Shown: piece after piece, positions 25,341 through 33,580 of the stretch
Numbering within the stretch: the stretch's first letter is position 1
Layout of the letters: the number at the start of each line of letters is the position of its first letter
Source of the DNA: Pseudoalteromonas sp. H71
Lineage (GTDB): Bacteria; Pseudomonadota; Gammaproteobacteria; Enterobacterales; Alteromonadaceae
Length of the DNA stretch: 33,580 nt
Reading direction: 5' to 3'
NCBI RefSeq assembly: GCF_001468485.1
Contig: NZ_LODI01000048.1
Location: forward strand, 36,673 to 70,252
Program-made: the position numbers and the translations under genes
The notes under the pieces: model-generated
Told to the model about the DNA's origin: nothing
The model's input: the letters and a program-made list of their open reading frames with translations, nothing else
Databases searched by the model: none

Positions 25341-28300
25341 TAATGGCTAACCTTTTTTTCGAAATCTGCGATCATAGCAGTGACCATTTTTAAGCGTTCG
25401 CGGGCATTTGCCTCACTAATCGCAAAGCGCAATTTATTTGCGCCTTCCATTTTATAAATATGCGGTGCACTTTGTATCAGCCCAATAATGAAGCTAGGAT
25501 TAACCTTAGTATTTTGACTAAATTCAAAGTAACCACCTTTAGGGTTTGCTTCTATTTTTGTTATCCCTAAATTACTTGCCTGCATTTTAAGTTGTTGCAA
25601 ACTAAATAAGTTTTTAGCTGCATCAGGAAGTAAACCAAAGCGGTCTATTAATTCTACCTGTAACTCATCTATGTCGCCTAGGTTAGCACAACTAGCTACA
25701 CGCTTGTACATACCCAATCGTGCATTTACGTCATGAATATAATCATCAGGCAGTAATGCAGGCAGTTTTAAGTCAACTTCGGTTTGTTTTTGTAATAGGT
25801 TTTCAAGGGTGGGTTCTTTACCCTCACGTAATGCATTAACTGCTTGTTCAAGCATTTCCATATACAAGCTAAAGCCAATGGTTTGCATTTGTCCAGATTG
25901 ATCGTCGCCCAATAATTCACCTGCACCACGAATTTCTAGATCGTGCGTAGCAAGCGCAAAACCAGCACCTAAATCCTCTAACGACTCTATGGCTTGTAAA
26001 CGTTTACTTGCATCTTTTGACAACGCTTTAGGGTCGCCTGTGAGTAAGTAGGCATATGCCTGATGATGGCTTCGACCAACACGACCACGCAATTGATGTA
26101 ATTGTGCTAAACCTAGCTTGTCGGCTCTATCCATAATAATGGTATTTGCCGTAGGCACGTCAATACCGGTTTCTATAATGGTTGTACACACAATTACATT
26201 GTATTTTTGGTGATAAAATTGGGTCATTATTTGCTCAAGCTCTTGCTCGCGCATTTGCCCGTGAGCGGTAATCACATTCGCTTCAGGTACCCATTCACTT
26301 AGCTCTTGCGCCACGCGCTCTATTGTTTCAACGTTATTATGCAAAAAGTACACTTGGCCGCCACGTTTGATTTCACGCAGAATGGCTTCGCGAATAAGTT
26401 CTACATCACGTTGGCGAACAAAGGTTTTAACCGCCAAGCGTTTAGCCGGTGGAGTCGCAATAATAGATAAGTCGCGCATACCACTCATTGCCATATTAAG
26501 CGTTCGAGGGATAGGTGTTGCAGTAAGCGTTAAAATATCGACATCTGCACGTAGTGCTTTAATTTTTTCTTTTTGGCGCACACCAAAGCGATGCTCTTCA
26601 TCTACGATGAGAAGTCCTAAATCGTTAAATTTAATGTCTTGTTGAATAAGTTTATGTGTGCCAATAACAATGTCTAATTTGCCATTAGCCATATTTTCTA
26701 GGGTGTCTTTTTGCTCTTTTGTTGAATTAAAACGAGAAAGCACACCCACTTCAATAGGAAAGTCAGCAAAACGGTCTTTAAAGTTTTCATAGTGTTGCTG
26801 CGCAAGTAGGGTAGTGGGCACTAAAATGGCAACTTGTTTACCATCGTTAACAGCAACAAAAGCTGCACGCATAGCAACCTCGGTTTTACCAAAGCCTACA
26901 TCACCACACACTAAACGATCCATCGCTTGTTTTGATTGCATGTCGCCTAATACAGCTTCAATTGCATTACGCTGGTCGTCGGTTTCTTCAAACGGAAAAC
27001 TTTCACTAAACTGGCGATAGGCTTGGCCGTCTAAGGTAAATTTATTACCTGGTTTAGCTTGGCGCTGTGCGTATATATCAAGTAACTCAGCGGCTACATC
27101 ACGTACTTTTTCAGCAGCACGTTTTTTTGCTTTTTCCCAGGCGTCTGAGCCGAGCTTATGCAGTGGTGCACTGCTTTCTTCGCCGCCTGAGTAACGGCTG
27201 AGCATATGCAGAGCCGACACCGGCACATACAATTTAGACTCACCGGCGTATATTATGGTAACAAATTCCGTAATTACACCTGCCGCATCAATAGTTTGTA
27301 AACCTTGATAGCGGCCAACACCGTGATCAAGATGCACAACGGGCTGACCTTCTTTGAGTTCAGCTAAGTTACGGATCAGTGCATCTTGGCTTGCTTCGTA
27401 TTTGTGTTTACGACGTCTGCGCTGCGATACTTTAATGCCTAGCAGCTCTTGTTCGGTAATAATCGATAAAGTAGGTTTAGAGCCAAGTACAACACTTTGC
27501 TCAAGCGGGCTTACAATTAAGCCTACATCACTATCGCTTTGGGTAAATTGTTCAAAGGTATCAAACTCTTTAAATTTTAAACCGCTGGGTTTTAATATGT
27601 TGAGTAACGATTCACGACGGCCATCCGATTCAACGCTCAGTAATATGCGGCTTTTTTTCTTCTTTTGCGCTGCGACGTAGTTTATAAATGCAGCATACGG
27701 TTCGTGCTGTTTATGATCTATTCTTATTGCGGGTAGTTCACTAACCAATAAATTTTTATTACCTGCTTTCGTGCCTAGCTTGGCAAGCGATAAACGAATA
27801 CGCGCAAATTGCCCTAAGTTAGAAAACAGCTCGTCAATTGGCTGATATAGTGCATTGGGTTCAAGTAGTGGGCGCAGTGGGTCTACTTTACGGTTTTCAT
27901 AGCGAACATTAACATCGTGCCAAAAATTGTCGGCGGCGTGTTCTAAATCGCCTAACTGCATAACGGTTGTGTTATCAGGCAGGTAGTCAAAAATCGTGGC
28001 TAGGCTTTCAAAAAATAACGGCATGTAGTATTCAATACCAGCAGGCCAATTTCCTTTACTAACTTGCATGTAAACAGAGTCTTGCTCTGAACTTGCACCA
28101 AACTTTTCACGGTAACCAATTCTGAAACGCTCAATATCTGCCTCATTAGTTGGAAATTCGTGTGCGGGCAGTAATTCAATTTTCTCTACTTTTTCGTCAG
28201 AGCGCTGCGTTTCCACATCAAACAAGCGAATCGTATCAAGTTCGTCATCAAAAAAGTCGAGCCTAAATGGATGCGGGCTACCCATAGGGTATAAATCGAC

Positions 28301-28813
28301 GATTGAGCCTCGAATGGCGTACTCACCATGTTCCATCACTTGTTGTACGTTTAGGTAACCTGCTTGCTCTAGATTTTGTCTAAAATTATGAGTGTCGAGC
28401 TTATCGCCTACTTTAAAGTTTATTGTTGAACCATAAATAAACGAGGCAGGCGCGGTGCGCAGCATCAGCGTAGACACAGGCACGATCAATACGCTTTGTT
28501 GTTCTTTTTTTAGGGTATTTAATGTGGCTAAGCGCGCAGAAATAATATCTTGATGAGGAGAAAAATGATCGTAAGGCAAGGTTTCCCAATCAGGAAATAC
28601 CATCACCGGGTTATCAGGTAATAAGTAGTCTAGCTCTGTTTCAAGGCGCAGCGCGCTGGGTGTGTCGGGTGTAACAATTAATACTAAGTTTTCTTGTTGT
28701 TTAACACCTTCGGCAATGGCAATACTTAAACCACTTCCGCTTAGCTGCCCCCACTGAATTTTATCTTTTTGAGATTTTACCCAAGGCAAGGCTGCCCATT
28801 GCTCAAACGCCAT
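25340..28813 (-). CDS. mfd: Transcription-repair coupling factor Mfd
   Basis: Mfd removes RNA polymerase stalled at DNA lesions and recruits UvrA. The 1157-residue protein matches the E. coli length (1148). In order, it has a UvrB-like N-terminal region and a CarD-like RNA polymerase-binding domain (~480-560, with LVHLDHGVGRYQGL). The RecG-like translocase has Walker A CGDVGFGKTEVAMRAA, LIVDEEHRFG, TLTATPIPRTL and ETGIDVPTANTIIMD, and the C-terminal TRCF domain follows. GGAG lies 7 bases before the ATG. All motifs are intact. Confidence 0.97.
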   Translation of the reverse strand: MAFEQWAALPWVKSQKDKIQWGQLSGSGLSIAIAEGVKQQENLVLIVTPDTPSALRLETELDYLLPDNPVMVFPDWETLPYDHFSPHQDIISARLATLNTLKKEQQSVLIVPVSTLMLRTAPASFIYGSTINFKVGDKLDTHNFRQNLEQAGYLNVQQVMEHGEYAIRGSIVDLYPMGSPHPFRLDFFDDELDTIRLFDVETQRSDEKVEKIELLPAHEFPTNEADIERFRIGYREKFGASSEQDSVYMQVSKGNWPAGIEYYMPLFFESLATIFDYLPDNTTVMQLGDLEHAADNFWHDVNVRYENRKVDPLRPLLEPNALYQPIDELFSNLGQFARIRLSLAKLGTKAGNKNLLVSELPAIRIDHKQHEPYAAFINYVAAQKKKKSRILLSVESDGRRESLLNILKPSGLKFKEFDTFEQFTQSDSDVGLIVSPLEQSVVLGSKPTLSIITEQELLGIKVSQRRRRKHKYEASQDALIRNLAELKEGQPVVHLDHGVGRYQGLQTIDAAGVITEFVTIIYAGESKLYVPVSALHMLSRYSGGEESSAPLHKLGSDAWEKAKKRAAEKVRDVAAELLDIYAQRQAKPGNKFTLDGQAYRQFSESFPFEETDDQRNAIEAVLGDMQSKQAMDRLVCGDVGFGKTEVAMRAAFVAVNDGKQVAILVPTTLLAQQHYENFKDRFADFPIEVGVLSRFNSTKEQKDTLENMANGKLDIVIGTHKLIQQDIKFNDLGLLIVDEEHRFGVRQKEKIKALRADVDILTLTATPIPRTLNMAMSGMRDLSIIATPPAKRLAVKTFVRQRDVELIREAILREIKRGGQVYFLHNNVETIERVAQELSEWVPEANVITAHGQMREQELEQIMTQFYHQKYNVIVCTTIIETGIDVPTANTIIMDRADKLGLAQLHQLRGRVGRSHHQAYAYLLTGDPKALSKDASKRLQAIESLEDLGAGFALATHDLEIRGAGELLGDDQSGQMQTIGFSLYMEMLEQAVNALREGKEPTLENLLQKQTEVDLKLPALLPDDYIHDVNARLGMYKRVASCANLGDIDELQVELIDRFGLLPDAAKNLFSLQQLKMQASNLGITKIEANPKGGYFEFSQNTKVNPSFIIGLIQSAPHIYKMEGANKLRFAISEANARERLKMVTAMIADFEKKVSH

Positions 28814-28831
28814 TTATTACTCCATTTGATT

Positions 28832-28852
28832 GGCTCTTATAAGCTAAGAGCC
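28832..28852 (-). other. Hairpin between aguB and mfd
   Basis: Arms GGCTCTTA and TAAGAGCC, a perfect 8 bp, flank a 5-base loop in the 49-base gap between aguB and mfd. No U-tract follows in the transcribed direction, so it may act in RNA processing or partial termination at the aguAB end. Confidence 0.4.
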
Positions 28853-28862
28853 ATTCTTTTAG

Positions 28863-29756
28863 TTAGTCGCGGTATATTTTTGTAAGGTCGCTGTAGTGAT
28901 CAATTCGGCGATCACGCAAAAACGGCCAGATACGTCTTACGTTTTCTGAGCGTTTTTGATCAACTTCTACCACTAATATTTGTTCATCGATGTTGTTAGC
29001 TTGCGCTAAAAACTCACCCTGAGGCCCAGCAATAAACGAGTTACCCCAAAATTGAATGCCGCTGCTATGTCCGCTTGGGTCCCTCTCGTGGCCAACACGA
29101 TTACAGCTAATCACCGGTACTCCGTTTGCAACCGCATGAGCACGTTGACTAATAACCCAGGCATCTTTTTGACGTGTTTGTTCATCTTTGTCGTCATTCG
29201 GATCCCAGCCAATAGCGGTTGGGTAAATTAATAGCTCGGCACCGGCCATTGCCATCAAACGCGCCGCTTCTGGAAACCACTGATCCCAACACACCAACAC
29301 ACCTAATTTTCCTACCGATGTTTGAATCGGCTCAAAGCCTAAATCGCCAGGGGTAAAGTAAAATTTCTCGTAAAAACCAGGATCATCAGGTATGTGCATT
29401 TTGCGATATTCACCTGCAATGCTGCCGTCTTTTTCAAGCACCACAGCGGTATTGTGGTACAAGCCTGTAGCGCGCTTCTCGAATAATGACGCCACAATAA
29501 CAATATTGAGCTCTTTAGCGAGTTCACCTAAGGTGTTGCTGCTTGGCCCAGGTATGGTTTCTGCAAGGTCAAATACATCAACGTCTTCGGTTTGGCAAAA
29601 ATAAAGACTGCGATGAAGCTCTTGCAAAACAACAAGCTGAGCCCCATTTTTTGCGGCTTCCCGAATGGCTTTAATTGATTTAGCCATATTTTCATCAGCG
29701 TTATCGCTGTTGCTTTGTTGCACTAAAGCAACGGTTAATTTTGCAGGGCTTGTCAT
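28863..29756 (-). CDS. aguB: N-carbamoylputrescine amidase AguB
   Basis: AguB hydrolyses N-carbamoylputrescine to putrescine, CO2 and ammonia. The 297-residue nitrilase-superfamily protein has the Glu-Lys-Cys triad: E46 in LQELHRSLYFCQ, K119 in YRKMHIPDDPGFYEKFYFTP and C156 in VLVCWDQWFPEAAR. The HIPDDP and YPTAIGW stretches are typical of plant and bacterial N-carbamoylputrescine amidases. Its start overlaps the aguA stop by 4 bases, and the two enzymes catalyse consecutive steps. Confidence 0.95.
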   Translation of the reverse strand: MTSPAKLTVALVQQSNSDNADENMAKSIKAIREAAKNGAQLVVLQELHRSLYFCQTEDVDVFDLAETIPGPSSNTLGELAKELNIVIVASLFEKRATGLYHNTAVVLEKDGSIAGEYRKMHIPDDPGFYEKFYFTPGDLGFEPIQTSVGKLGVLVCWDQWFPEAARLMAMAGAELLIYPTAIGWDPNDDKDEQTRQKDAWVISQRAHAVANGVPVISCNRVGHERDPSGHSSGIQFWGNSFIAGPQGEFLAQANNIDEQILVVEVDQKRSENVRRIWPFLRDRRIDHYSDLTKIYRD

Positions 29757-30808
29757 TGTGCTGCTCCAGCTAAAAATCCACGTGGTAATTGCATTGTAAT
29801 ACAGTGTAGGCTGCCAAATTGCTCAATAATGGGTTGGCAATTTACGCCGATTATAGTGTGCTGTGGGTATGCTTTTTGAACCTGTGCTAAAGCACGGTTG
29901 TCGTTCACATCGTTGTATATAGGAACAAGCACAGCATTATTAATAATTAAGTAGTTAGCATAGGTTGCAGGTAAGCGCGATTTTTCATCGTCATACACGG
30001 CTTTTGGCCATGGTAACTCAACCAAATTATATGGGGTGTTATTAGCCGTTTTAAAGCCTTTTAATTGTTTTTCCATCGCATTAAGCGCGCTGAAATGCTC
30101 GTCATTTTCATCATCACATTGTACATATACTAGCGTATTGTTTGGTGCAAATCGGACTAGCGTGTCTATATGGCTGTCGGTATCGTCACCGGCTAAATAA
30201 CCGTGATCGACCCATAAAAAATCGGTGGCCCCTAAATGCGTTTTTAATAAGGTTTCTATGTCTTGGCTCGATAAGTCAGGGTTACGGTTTTTGTTAAGCA
30301 AACATTCGCTGGTTGTTAGCAATACGCCGTGCTCGTTTATTTCAATACCGCCACCTTCAAGCACCATATCTAGTGCTTGATAATCATTGTTAGCATGGCT
30401 TAGCTGCTCAACTACTGCCTTATTGATTTGATTATCAAGTGCGCTTTCAAATTTATTGCCCCAGCCGTTAAACGTAAAATCATAGATTTTTAGTTTAGTC
30501 TCATCGCTTATATTTGCACACGTTAGTGGGCCGTGATCGCGTGCCCATGTATCATTAGTAGGTGTTACAACAAAATAAACACGTTCGAGTTTAATACTGG
30601 CATGAGTAAGTAATGCAGTAATATGTGTTTTTAAGGCTTCGTTGTGAGCAACAACAACTAACGATTGGTAGTGTGTTATATGTTTTGCAAGCTCAACATA
30701 GACAGGCTCAACACGGGCTAAATTATCAGCCCAATCGGTATGTTCATGCGGCCAAGTAAGCATAACAGCGTCTTGCTCGGCCCATTCAGGTAAAAGTCTA
30801 AAGTTCAT
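29753..30808 (-). CDS. aguA: Agmatine deiminase AguA
   Basis: AguA converts agmatine to N-carbamoylputrescine, feeding AguB. From ATG 30808 the product has ~351 residues and begins with the family pattern LLPEWAEQDAVMLTWPHEHT. Guanidino-modifying-enzyme motifs follow: WARDHGPLT, LEGGGIEINEHG, TSECLLNKNRNP, GDDTDSHIDTLVRF, and the nucleophile Cys336 in GSLHCITMQLPRG. An in-frame TTG at 30823 would add five residues and has no better ribosome-binding site, so the ATG is chosen. The pair suggests that putrescine is made via arginine and agmatine. Confidence 0.95.
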   Translation of the reverse strand: MNFRLLPEWAEQDAVMLTWPHEHTDWADNLARVEPVYVELAKHITHYQSLVVVAHNEALKTHITALLTHASIKLERVYFVVTPTNDTWARDHGPLTCANISDETKLKIYDFTFNGWGNKFESALDNQINKAVVEQLSHANNDYQALDMVLEGGGIEINEHGVLLTTSECLLNKNRNPDLSSQDIETLLKTHLGATDFLWVDHGYLAGDDTDSHIDTLVRFAPNNTLVYVQCDDENDEHFSALNAMEKQLKGFKTANNTPYNLVELPWPKAVYDDEKSRLPATYANYLIINNAVLVPIYNDVNDNRALAQVQKAYPQHTIIGVNCQPIIEQFGSLHCITMQLPRGFLAGAAQ

Positions 30809-30914
30809 GGAATTTTTATACAAATAGAGATACTGCTAGTTTAGCAGTTGTGTTACTTCCAAGTCACTTGAAAAATCGGTTTGCTTTAGCAAGTTAAATT
30901 TACTGCAAATACAA

Positions 30915-31520
30915 TTATTCAGTGATTGAATCGTCTGATGTTTGTTCTAGTTCTTGGCGCTTTTTTAGTTGGCGCGTTTGCGCGTGCAAACTTGCTCTGA
31001 CTACTAATTCTTGATCAGTGTTTCTGATAGCGGTGAACAGCACGGTGTATTGGTAATGATCGTTGTCTTGCTTTTCTATAGCTACAACCTCGGTGTAACA
31101 ATACACAGCTGATGCTTCATGATGCAAAAAAAGTTTTGTCCTAAATGATTGCCCAATTGAATATACATCAGACGATGTAAATCTAATACCGCCGCCGCCA
31201 TAACTATCGCAGTGTATAGCATTCTCCTGCGCTTGCTCAGAGGCTAAAATGTGGCTCATAATTAAATCTATTTTTCGCGATTGCGCTTGTAAAAACGCGG
31301 CAAGCTCTTGCGCTACATCGCCTAAGTTTCGAAGTGGACGTAATGAGCTTTGTTCAAGTTCACTCACTTCATTAGCTAATCTAAAAAGAGGCGGAATATC
31401 ATCATCAAGTGCTAGCTGAGATTTAGGTACTTGCTCATTGGGTACAGCAAATAAATTAACCCTAATGCTCTCGTTTATTTGAAAATACTCTTCAAACTCG
31501 CTTAATCTTTGACTATTCAT
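30915..31520 (-). CDS. Probable PilZ-like domain protein
   Basis: From ATG 31520, with GGAG 6 bases upstream, the product has 201 residues; an in-frame GTG at 31532 is less likely. There is no signal peptide or membrane segment. The C-terminal half contains CDSYGGGGIRFTSSDVYSIG followed by alternating strands, the layout of PilZ domains. The canonical c-di-GMP motifs (RxxxR and D/NxSxxG) are not intact: the third position reads Tyr instead of Ser, and no clear Arg pair precedes it. It could be a non-binding PilZ protein or a related fold. The N-terminal half is helical and of unknown role. Confidence 0.7.
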   Translation of the reverse strand: MNSQRLSEFEEYFQINESIRVNLFAVPNEQVPKSQLALDDDIPPLFRLANEVSELEQSSLRPLRNLGDVAQELAAFLQAQSRKIDLIMSHILASEQAQENAIHCDSYGGGGIRFTSSDVYSIGQSFRTKLFLHHEASAVYCYTEVVAIEKQDNDHYQYTVLFTAIRNTDQELVVRASLHAQTRQLKKRQELEQTSDDSITE

Positions 31521-31620
31521 AATTATCTCCACGACGTGATATTTAAATAGTAGCGTTGTGAGGGGTAAATTGCTAGCAGTTAAAATCGCTAAATACTTTG
31601 TTTATACGCGGTTTTTAGTG

Positions 31621-31659
31621 ATAAAAAAGCGGTCAAACTCTTCCTGAGATTGGCCGCTT
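31621..31659 (-). terminator. Terminator of the peroxiredoxin/HAD unit
   Basis: On the - strand, AAGCGGCCAA and TTGACCGCTT pair with one wobble around a 13-base loop, followed by TTTTTTAT. It begins 28 bases after the HAD gene stop. Confidence 0.8.
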
Positions 31660-31686
31660 GGGTATTGATTTTGTAAGTAGCGCTCG

Positions 31687-32448
31687 TTATTTAAGTAGAG
31701 CGGCTAATTCATGTAAATCTTTCACAACGTGATCAGGTTTTTTCGCAAGCGGATATAACGCTTTACCTGGGCGTGTAATAAAGGTTGTTTGTAAGCCCGC
31801 TTGTTTAGCACCAGCAACATCCCAACCATGTGCAGCAATCATCATGGCCTCGTTGGGTGCTACGTTTAACTTTTTAAGTACCCAGTCGTAGGCACGTAAA
31901 TCAGGTTTATATATTTTAATATCTTCAATGCTGTAACGCGCGTCAAAATATGACAACAAACCTGCATTTTCAAATTGAGTTTTAACCCCTTTATTTGACG
32001 AATTAGTTAAGCTTACTAACTTATAGCCCTGCGCTTTGAGTTTTGCCAGTCCATCTTTCACATCGCTGTGCGGCGGTAGTGATAACAGCGGCGTAACAAT
32101 GGCTGTTTTAGCTTCCTCGTTGGTAATATTAATATTGTTATTCTTTGCCACCATAGCTAGTGAAGCTACACCAATTTGGCCAAAGTCATGGTAATCACCG
32201 GTTACTGTCTCTACCAGCGAGTTGTGTAACATGGTTGAAAACCACAAAGGCAGTAAATCTTCTCTGCCACCTAATGCTTTTCCTATTGAGGTGCGCATAC
32301 TGGTTAGGTCGAGCAAGGTTTCGTTTACATCAAAAATAAGTACTTTTGGTTTGTCTTTACTTTCTTCTGCATTTACTGAACTTACTAATAAGCTAGCAGC
32401 TAAAGTAAGGGGTAGTGTGAGTAATTTTAATGATTTTAGTAAAGGCAT
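31687..32448 (-). CDS. Exported HAD-superfamily hydrolase, haloacid dehalogenase type II-like
   Basis: The 253-residue protein has a clear signal peptide (LKLLTLPLTLAASLLVSSVNA, cleavage near 27), placing it in the periplasm; family members are usually cytoplasmic. HAD motifs are present: FDVNETLLD with nucleophile Asp40, LTNSS with T148, YKPDLRAYDW with Lys181 and Tyr187, and HGWDVAGAKQAG with Asp210. Compared with well-studied L-2-haloacid dehalogenases, the Arg after LW is Phe70, and the SSN before AWD reads AAH (205-207). These changes make true dehalogenase activity doubtful. Its ATG overlaps the peroxiredoxin stop by 1 base (TAATG). Confidence 0.85.
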   Translation of the reverse strand: MPLLKSLKLLTLPLTLAASLLVSSVNAEESKDKPKVLIFDVNETLLDLTSMRTSIGKALGGREDLLPLWFSTMLHNSLVETVTGDYHDFGQIGVASLAMVAKNNNINITNEEAKTAIVTPLLSLPPHSDVKDGLAKLKAQGYKLVSLTNSSNKGVKTQFENAGLLSYFDARYSIEDIKIYKPDLRAYDWVLKKLNVAPNEAMMIAAHGWDVAGAKQAGLQTTFITRPGKALYPLAKKPDHVVKDLHELAALLK

Positions 32449-33098
32449 TATTTTTTTTCTCCATCGAGTGCGGTCATCACATCACTCGGCTCTGCACGCA
32501 ATGTGTAATCTTCGTTTAAGAACGCGTATGTAATGATGCCATTTTGGTTAATTACATAGGTTGCAGGAAGGGGTAGCTGGTAAGTTTTGTCGCCGTAGGT
32601 TTGTTCAAAATCAATCCCAAAGCCGGTATATAACTCTTGAATACGTTTATCGAGTGTGAACAACAAGCCAAATTGCTGTGCAACCTTATTACCAACATCT
32701 GAGAGCACATCAAACTCGAGCTCATTTTTTTGGGCAGTCGTTAAGGTTTGATCTGGCAGCTGGGGAGATATGGCGATTAACTGAGCGCTCTTAGTTTTAA
32801 ATTGAGGTAAATAATCATTCAATGCTTTTAATTCTAAATTACAATACGGGCACCAGGCACCACGGTAAAAACTAATCACTACGGGGCCTTTTTTTAATAA
32901 ATCTACCAGTTCTACATTTTTGCCTAGATGGTTTGCCAAGGTAAAATTTTCTACCTTATCGCCTACCTGTAGGGCATTGTTTTTTATGTGCTGAGCAATT
33001 AATTCTTCGTTCGTTGTATTCATTAATGCTAAAACGTCTGCGGGTAAATTAGCTTCTTTTTGAACATTAAATGCATCTATTTGTGCTTTTAAACTCAT
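32448..33098 (-). CDS. Peroxiredoxin-like (AhpC/TSA family) protein
   Basis: The 216-residue protein has a thioredoxin-like AhpC/TSA domain. The active-site stretch is VVISFYRGAWCPYCNLEL, with Cys83 as the likely peroxidatic residue and Cys86 completing a CxxC. SPQLPDQTLTTAQKNELEFD and LPLPATYVINQNGIITYAF are typical of the peroxiredoxin-like family. There is no signal peptide, so it should act in the cytoplasm on peroxides or as a thiol oxidoreductase. It is the first gene of a two-gene unit with the exported HAD protein, and a LysR regulator is transcribed divergently 123 bases away. Confidence 0.9.
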   Translation of the reverse strand: MSLKAQIDAFNVQKEANLPADVLALMNTTNEELIAQHIKNNALQVGDKVENFTLANHLGKNVELVDLLKKGPVVISFYRGAWCPYCNLELKALNDYLPQFKTKSAQLIAISPQLPDQTLTTAQKNELEFDVLSDVGNKVAQQFGLLFTLDKRIQELYTGFGIDFEQTYGDKTYQLPLPATYVINQNGIITYAFLNEDYTLRAEPSDVMTALDGEKK

Positions 33099-33221
33099 GG
33101 CTTAGTCTCATCAATTATTAAATTGCATAAAAGTATATGGTTTTAAATATTTAAATAAACATTGCAAAACTGAAAGCTTCATTCGAAAATATTAAACATT
33201 GAAAAGACACTGTGGTTTTTT
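33099..33221. promoter_or_regulatory. Divergent promoter region between peroxiredoxin and LysR genes
   Basis: These 123 AT-rich bases hold a perfect palindrome TTTAAATATTTAAA at 33142-33155 and a direct repeat TAAACATTG (33156-33164 and 33193-33201, 37 bases apart). A divergent LysR regulator often binds such a region, but no clear T-N11-A site is defined and the AT content makes the repeats weak evidence. Confidence 0.35.
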
Positions 33222-33580
33222 ATGTACAGTTTAAGTGACCTAGAAACGTTTATTGCCGTGGTTGAAAATAAAGGGGTGTTGGCAGCTGCTCGTGAACAGC
33301 GTTTATCACCTGCAACAGTGAGTCACCGCTTAAGTAAATTAGAGCGAGAGCTAGCTACTGTGCTTGTGTTTAGAGACAGCAGACGCGTTCGCTTATCCCC
33401 AGCGGGAGAAATATTCTATACCCGTATTGGTGCCATAATTGAAGCATTACGCGATGCAGAGCACAGTATTGGCGCACGAAGTTCATCAGTAAGTGGATTA
33501 TTGAGAGTCACCATGCCACCTTGGGTTTTCTCTAAATATGTAATGCCTAGGCTTAATGAATTTGAGCACGCTTTTCCAGA
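33222..33580 (+). CDS. LysR-family transcription regulator, 3'-truncated by window edge
   Basis: The frame is open from ATG 33222 to the window end, giving 119 codons. The N-terminus MYSLSDLETFIAVVENKGVL and the helix-turn-helix AAAREQRLSPATVSHRLSKL, followed by LVFRDSRRVRLSPAGEIFY, are a standard LysR DNA-binding domain. A linker and the start of the effector-binding domain (LLRVTMPPWVFSKYVMPRL) follow. Being divergent from the peroxiredoxin-HAD pair, it probably controls that pair and itself. The inducer is unknown because most of the sensing domain is outside the window. Confidence 0.93.
   Translation, partial: MYSLSDLETFIAVVENKGVLAAAREQRLSPATVSHRLSKLERELATVLVFRDSRRVRLSPAGEIFYTRIGAIIEALRDAEHSIGARSSSVSGLLRVTMPPWVFSKYVMPRLNEFEHAFP

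Noticed and set aside
1..33580. CRISPR arrays, tRNA or rRNA genes, intact insertion sequences, prophage genes or defence islands
   Set aside because: None was seen when reading both strands; nearly all long frames are accounted for by housekeeping, respiratory or envelope genes.

Overview
The window looks like chromosomal DNA of a marine gammaproteobacterium of the order Alteromonadales, most likely Pseudoalteromonas. The evidence is the AT-rich composition and the gene neighbourhoods: uspE-fnr-SafE-ccoS-ccoI-ccoH-ccoPQON, csiV-mfd, aguAB and recB-recD. The large TonB-dependent receptor also fits. This assignment is inferred from gene content; no rRNA or tRNA gene is present. Both ends cut genes: recB at the left and a LysR regulator at the right.

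Region 1 (1-4598, + strand) is the end of a recBCD locus: the 3' part of recB, recD overlapping it by 4 bases, and a small Cys-rich ORF 4 bases after recD. Region 2 (4848-8829, + strand) is more accessory. It holds a soluble PAS-PAS-MCP transducer resembling BdlA, then a 480-base gap with a possible dispersed repeat. After the gap come a secreted alpha/beta hydrolase with an AC-dinucleotide tract at its start and a membrane-anchored protein of almost equal size, separated by a terminator-like hairpin.

Region 3 (8876-18905, - strand) is a micro-aerobic respiration block. In transcription order it is ccoN-O-Q-P (cbb3 oxidase), a terminator, ccoH-I-S, a SafE-family membrane protein and fnr, then uspE and ttcA. 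ccoS (55 aa) is found only by direct translation. FNR-box-like sites precede uspE (9/10 match), ccoH (9/10) and ccoN (8/10). This suggests that FNR controls the oxidase, its assembly genes, its own operon and the stress protein. Divergent from ccoN is a small lipoprotein with a Met/Cys-rich segment.

Region 4 (20210-24160, + strand) holds a TonB-dependent receptor with its own terminator and a 450-aa protein of unknown function with a central membrane hairpin and a TTG start. Region 5 (24233-30808, - strand) holds a BamE-like small lipoprotein, csiV overlapping mfd by 1 base, and aguA-aguB, which overlap by 4 bases and convert agmatine to putrescine. Region 6 (30915-33580) holds a probable PilZ-like protein, then a peroxiredoxin-like gene coupled to an exported HAD-family gene, with a divergent LysR regulator at the edge.

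Most of the window is ordinary core genome. No CRISPR array, prophage, intact insertion sequence or recognisable defence system was seen. The most unusual items are the hydrolase/anchored-partner pair, the exported haloacid-dehalogenase-like protein that departs from the known active site, the FNR box overlapping the cco terminator, and an inverted repeat that includes the ttcA ribosome-binding site.
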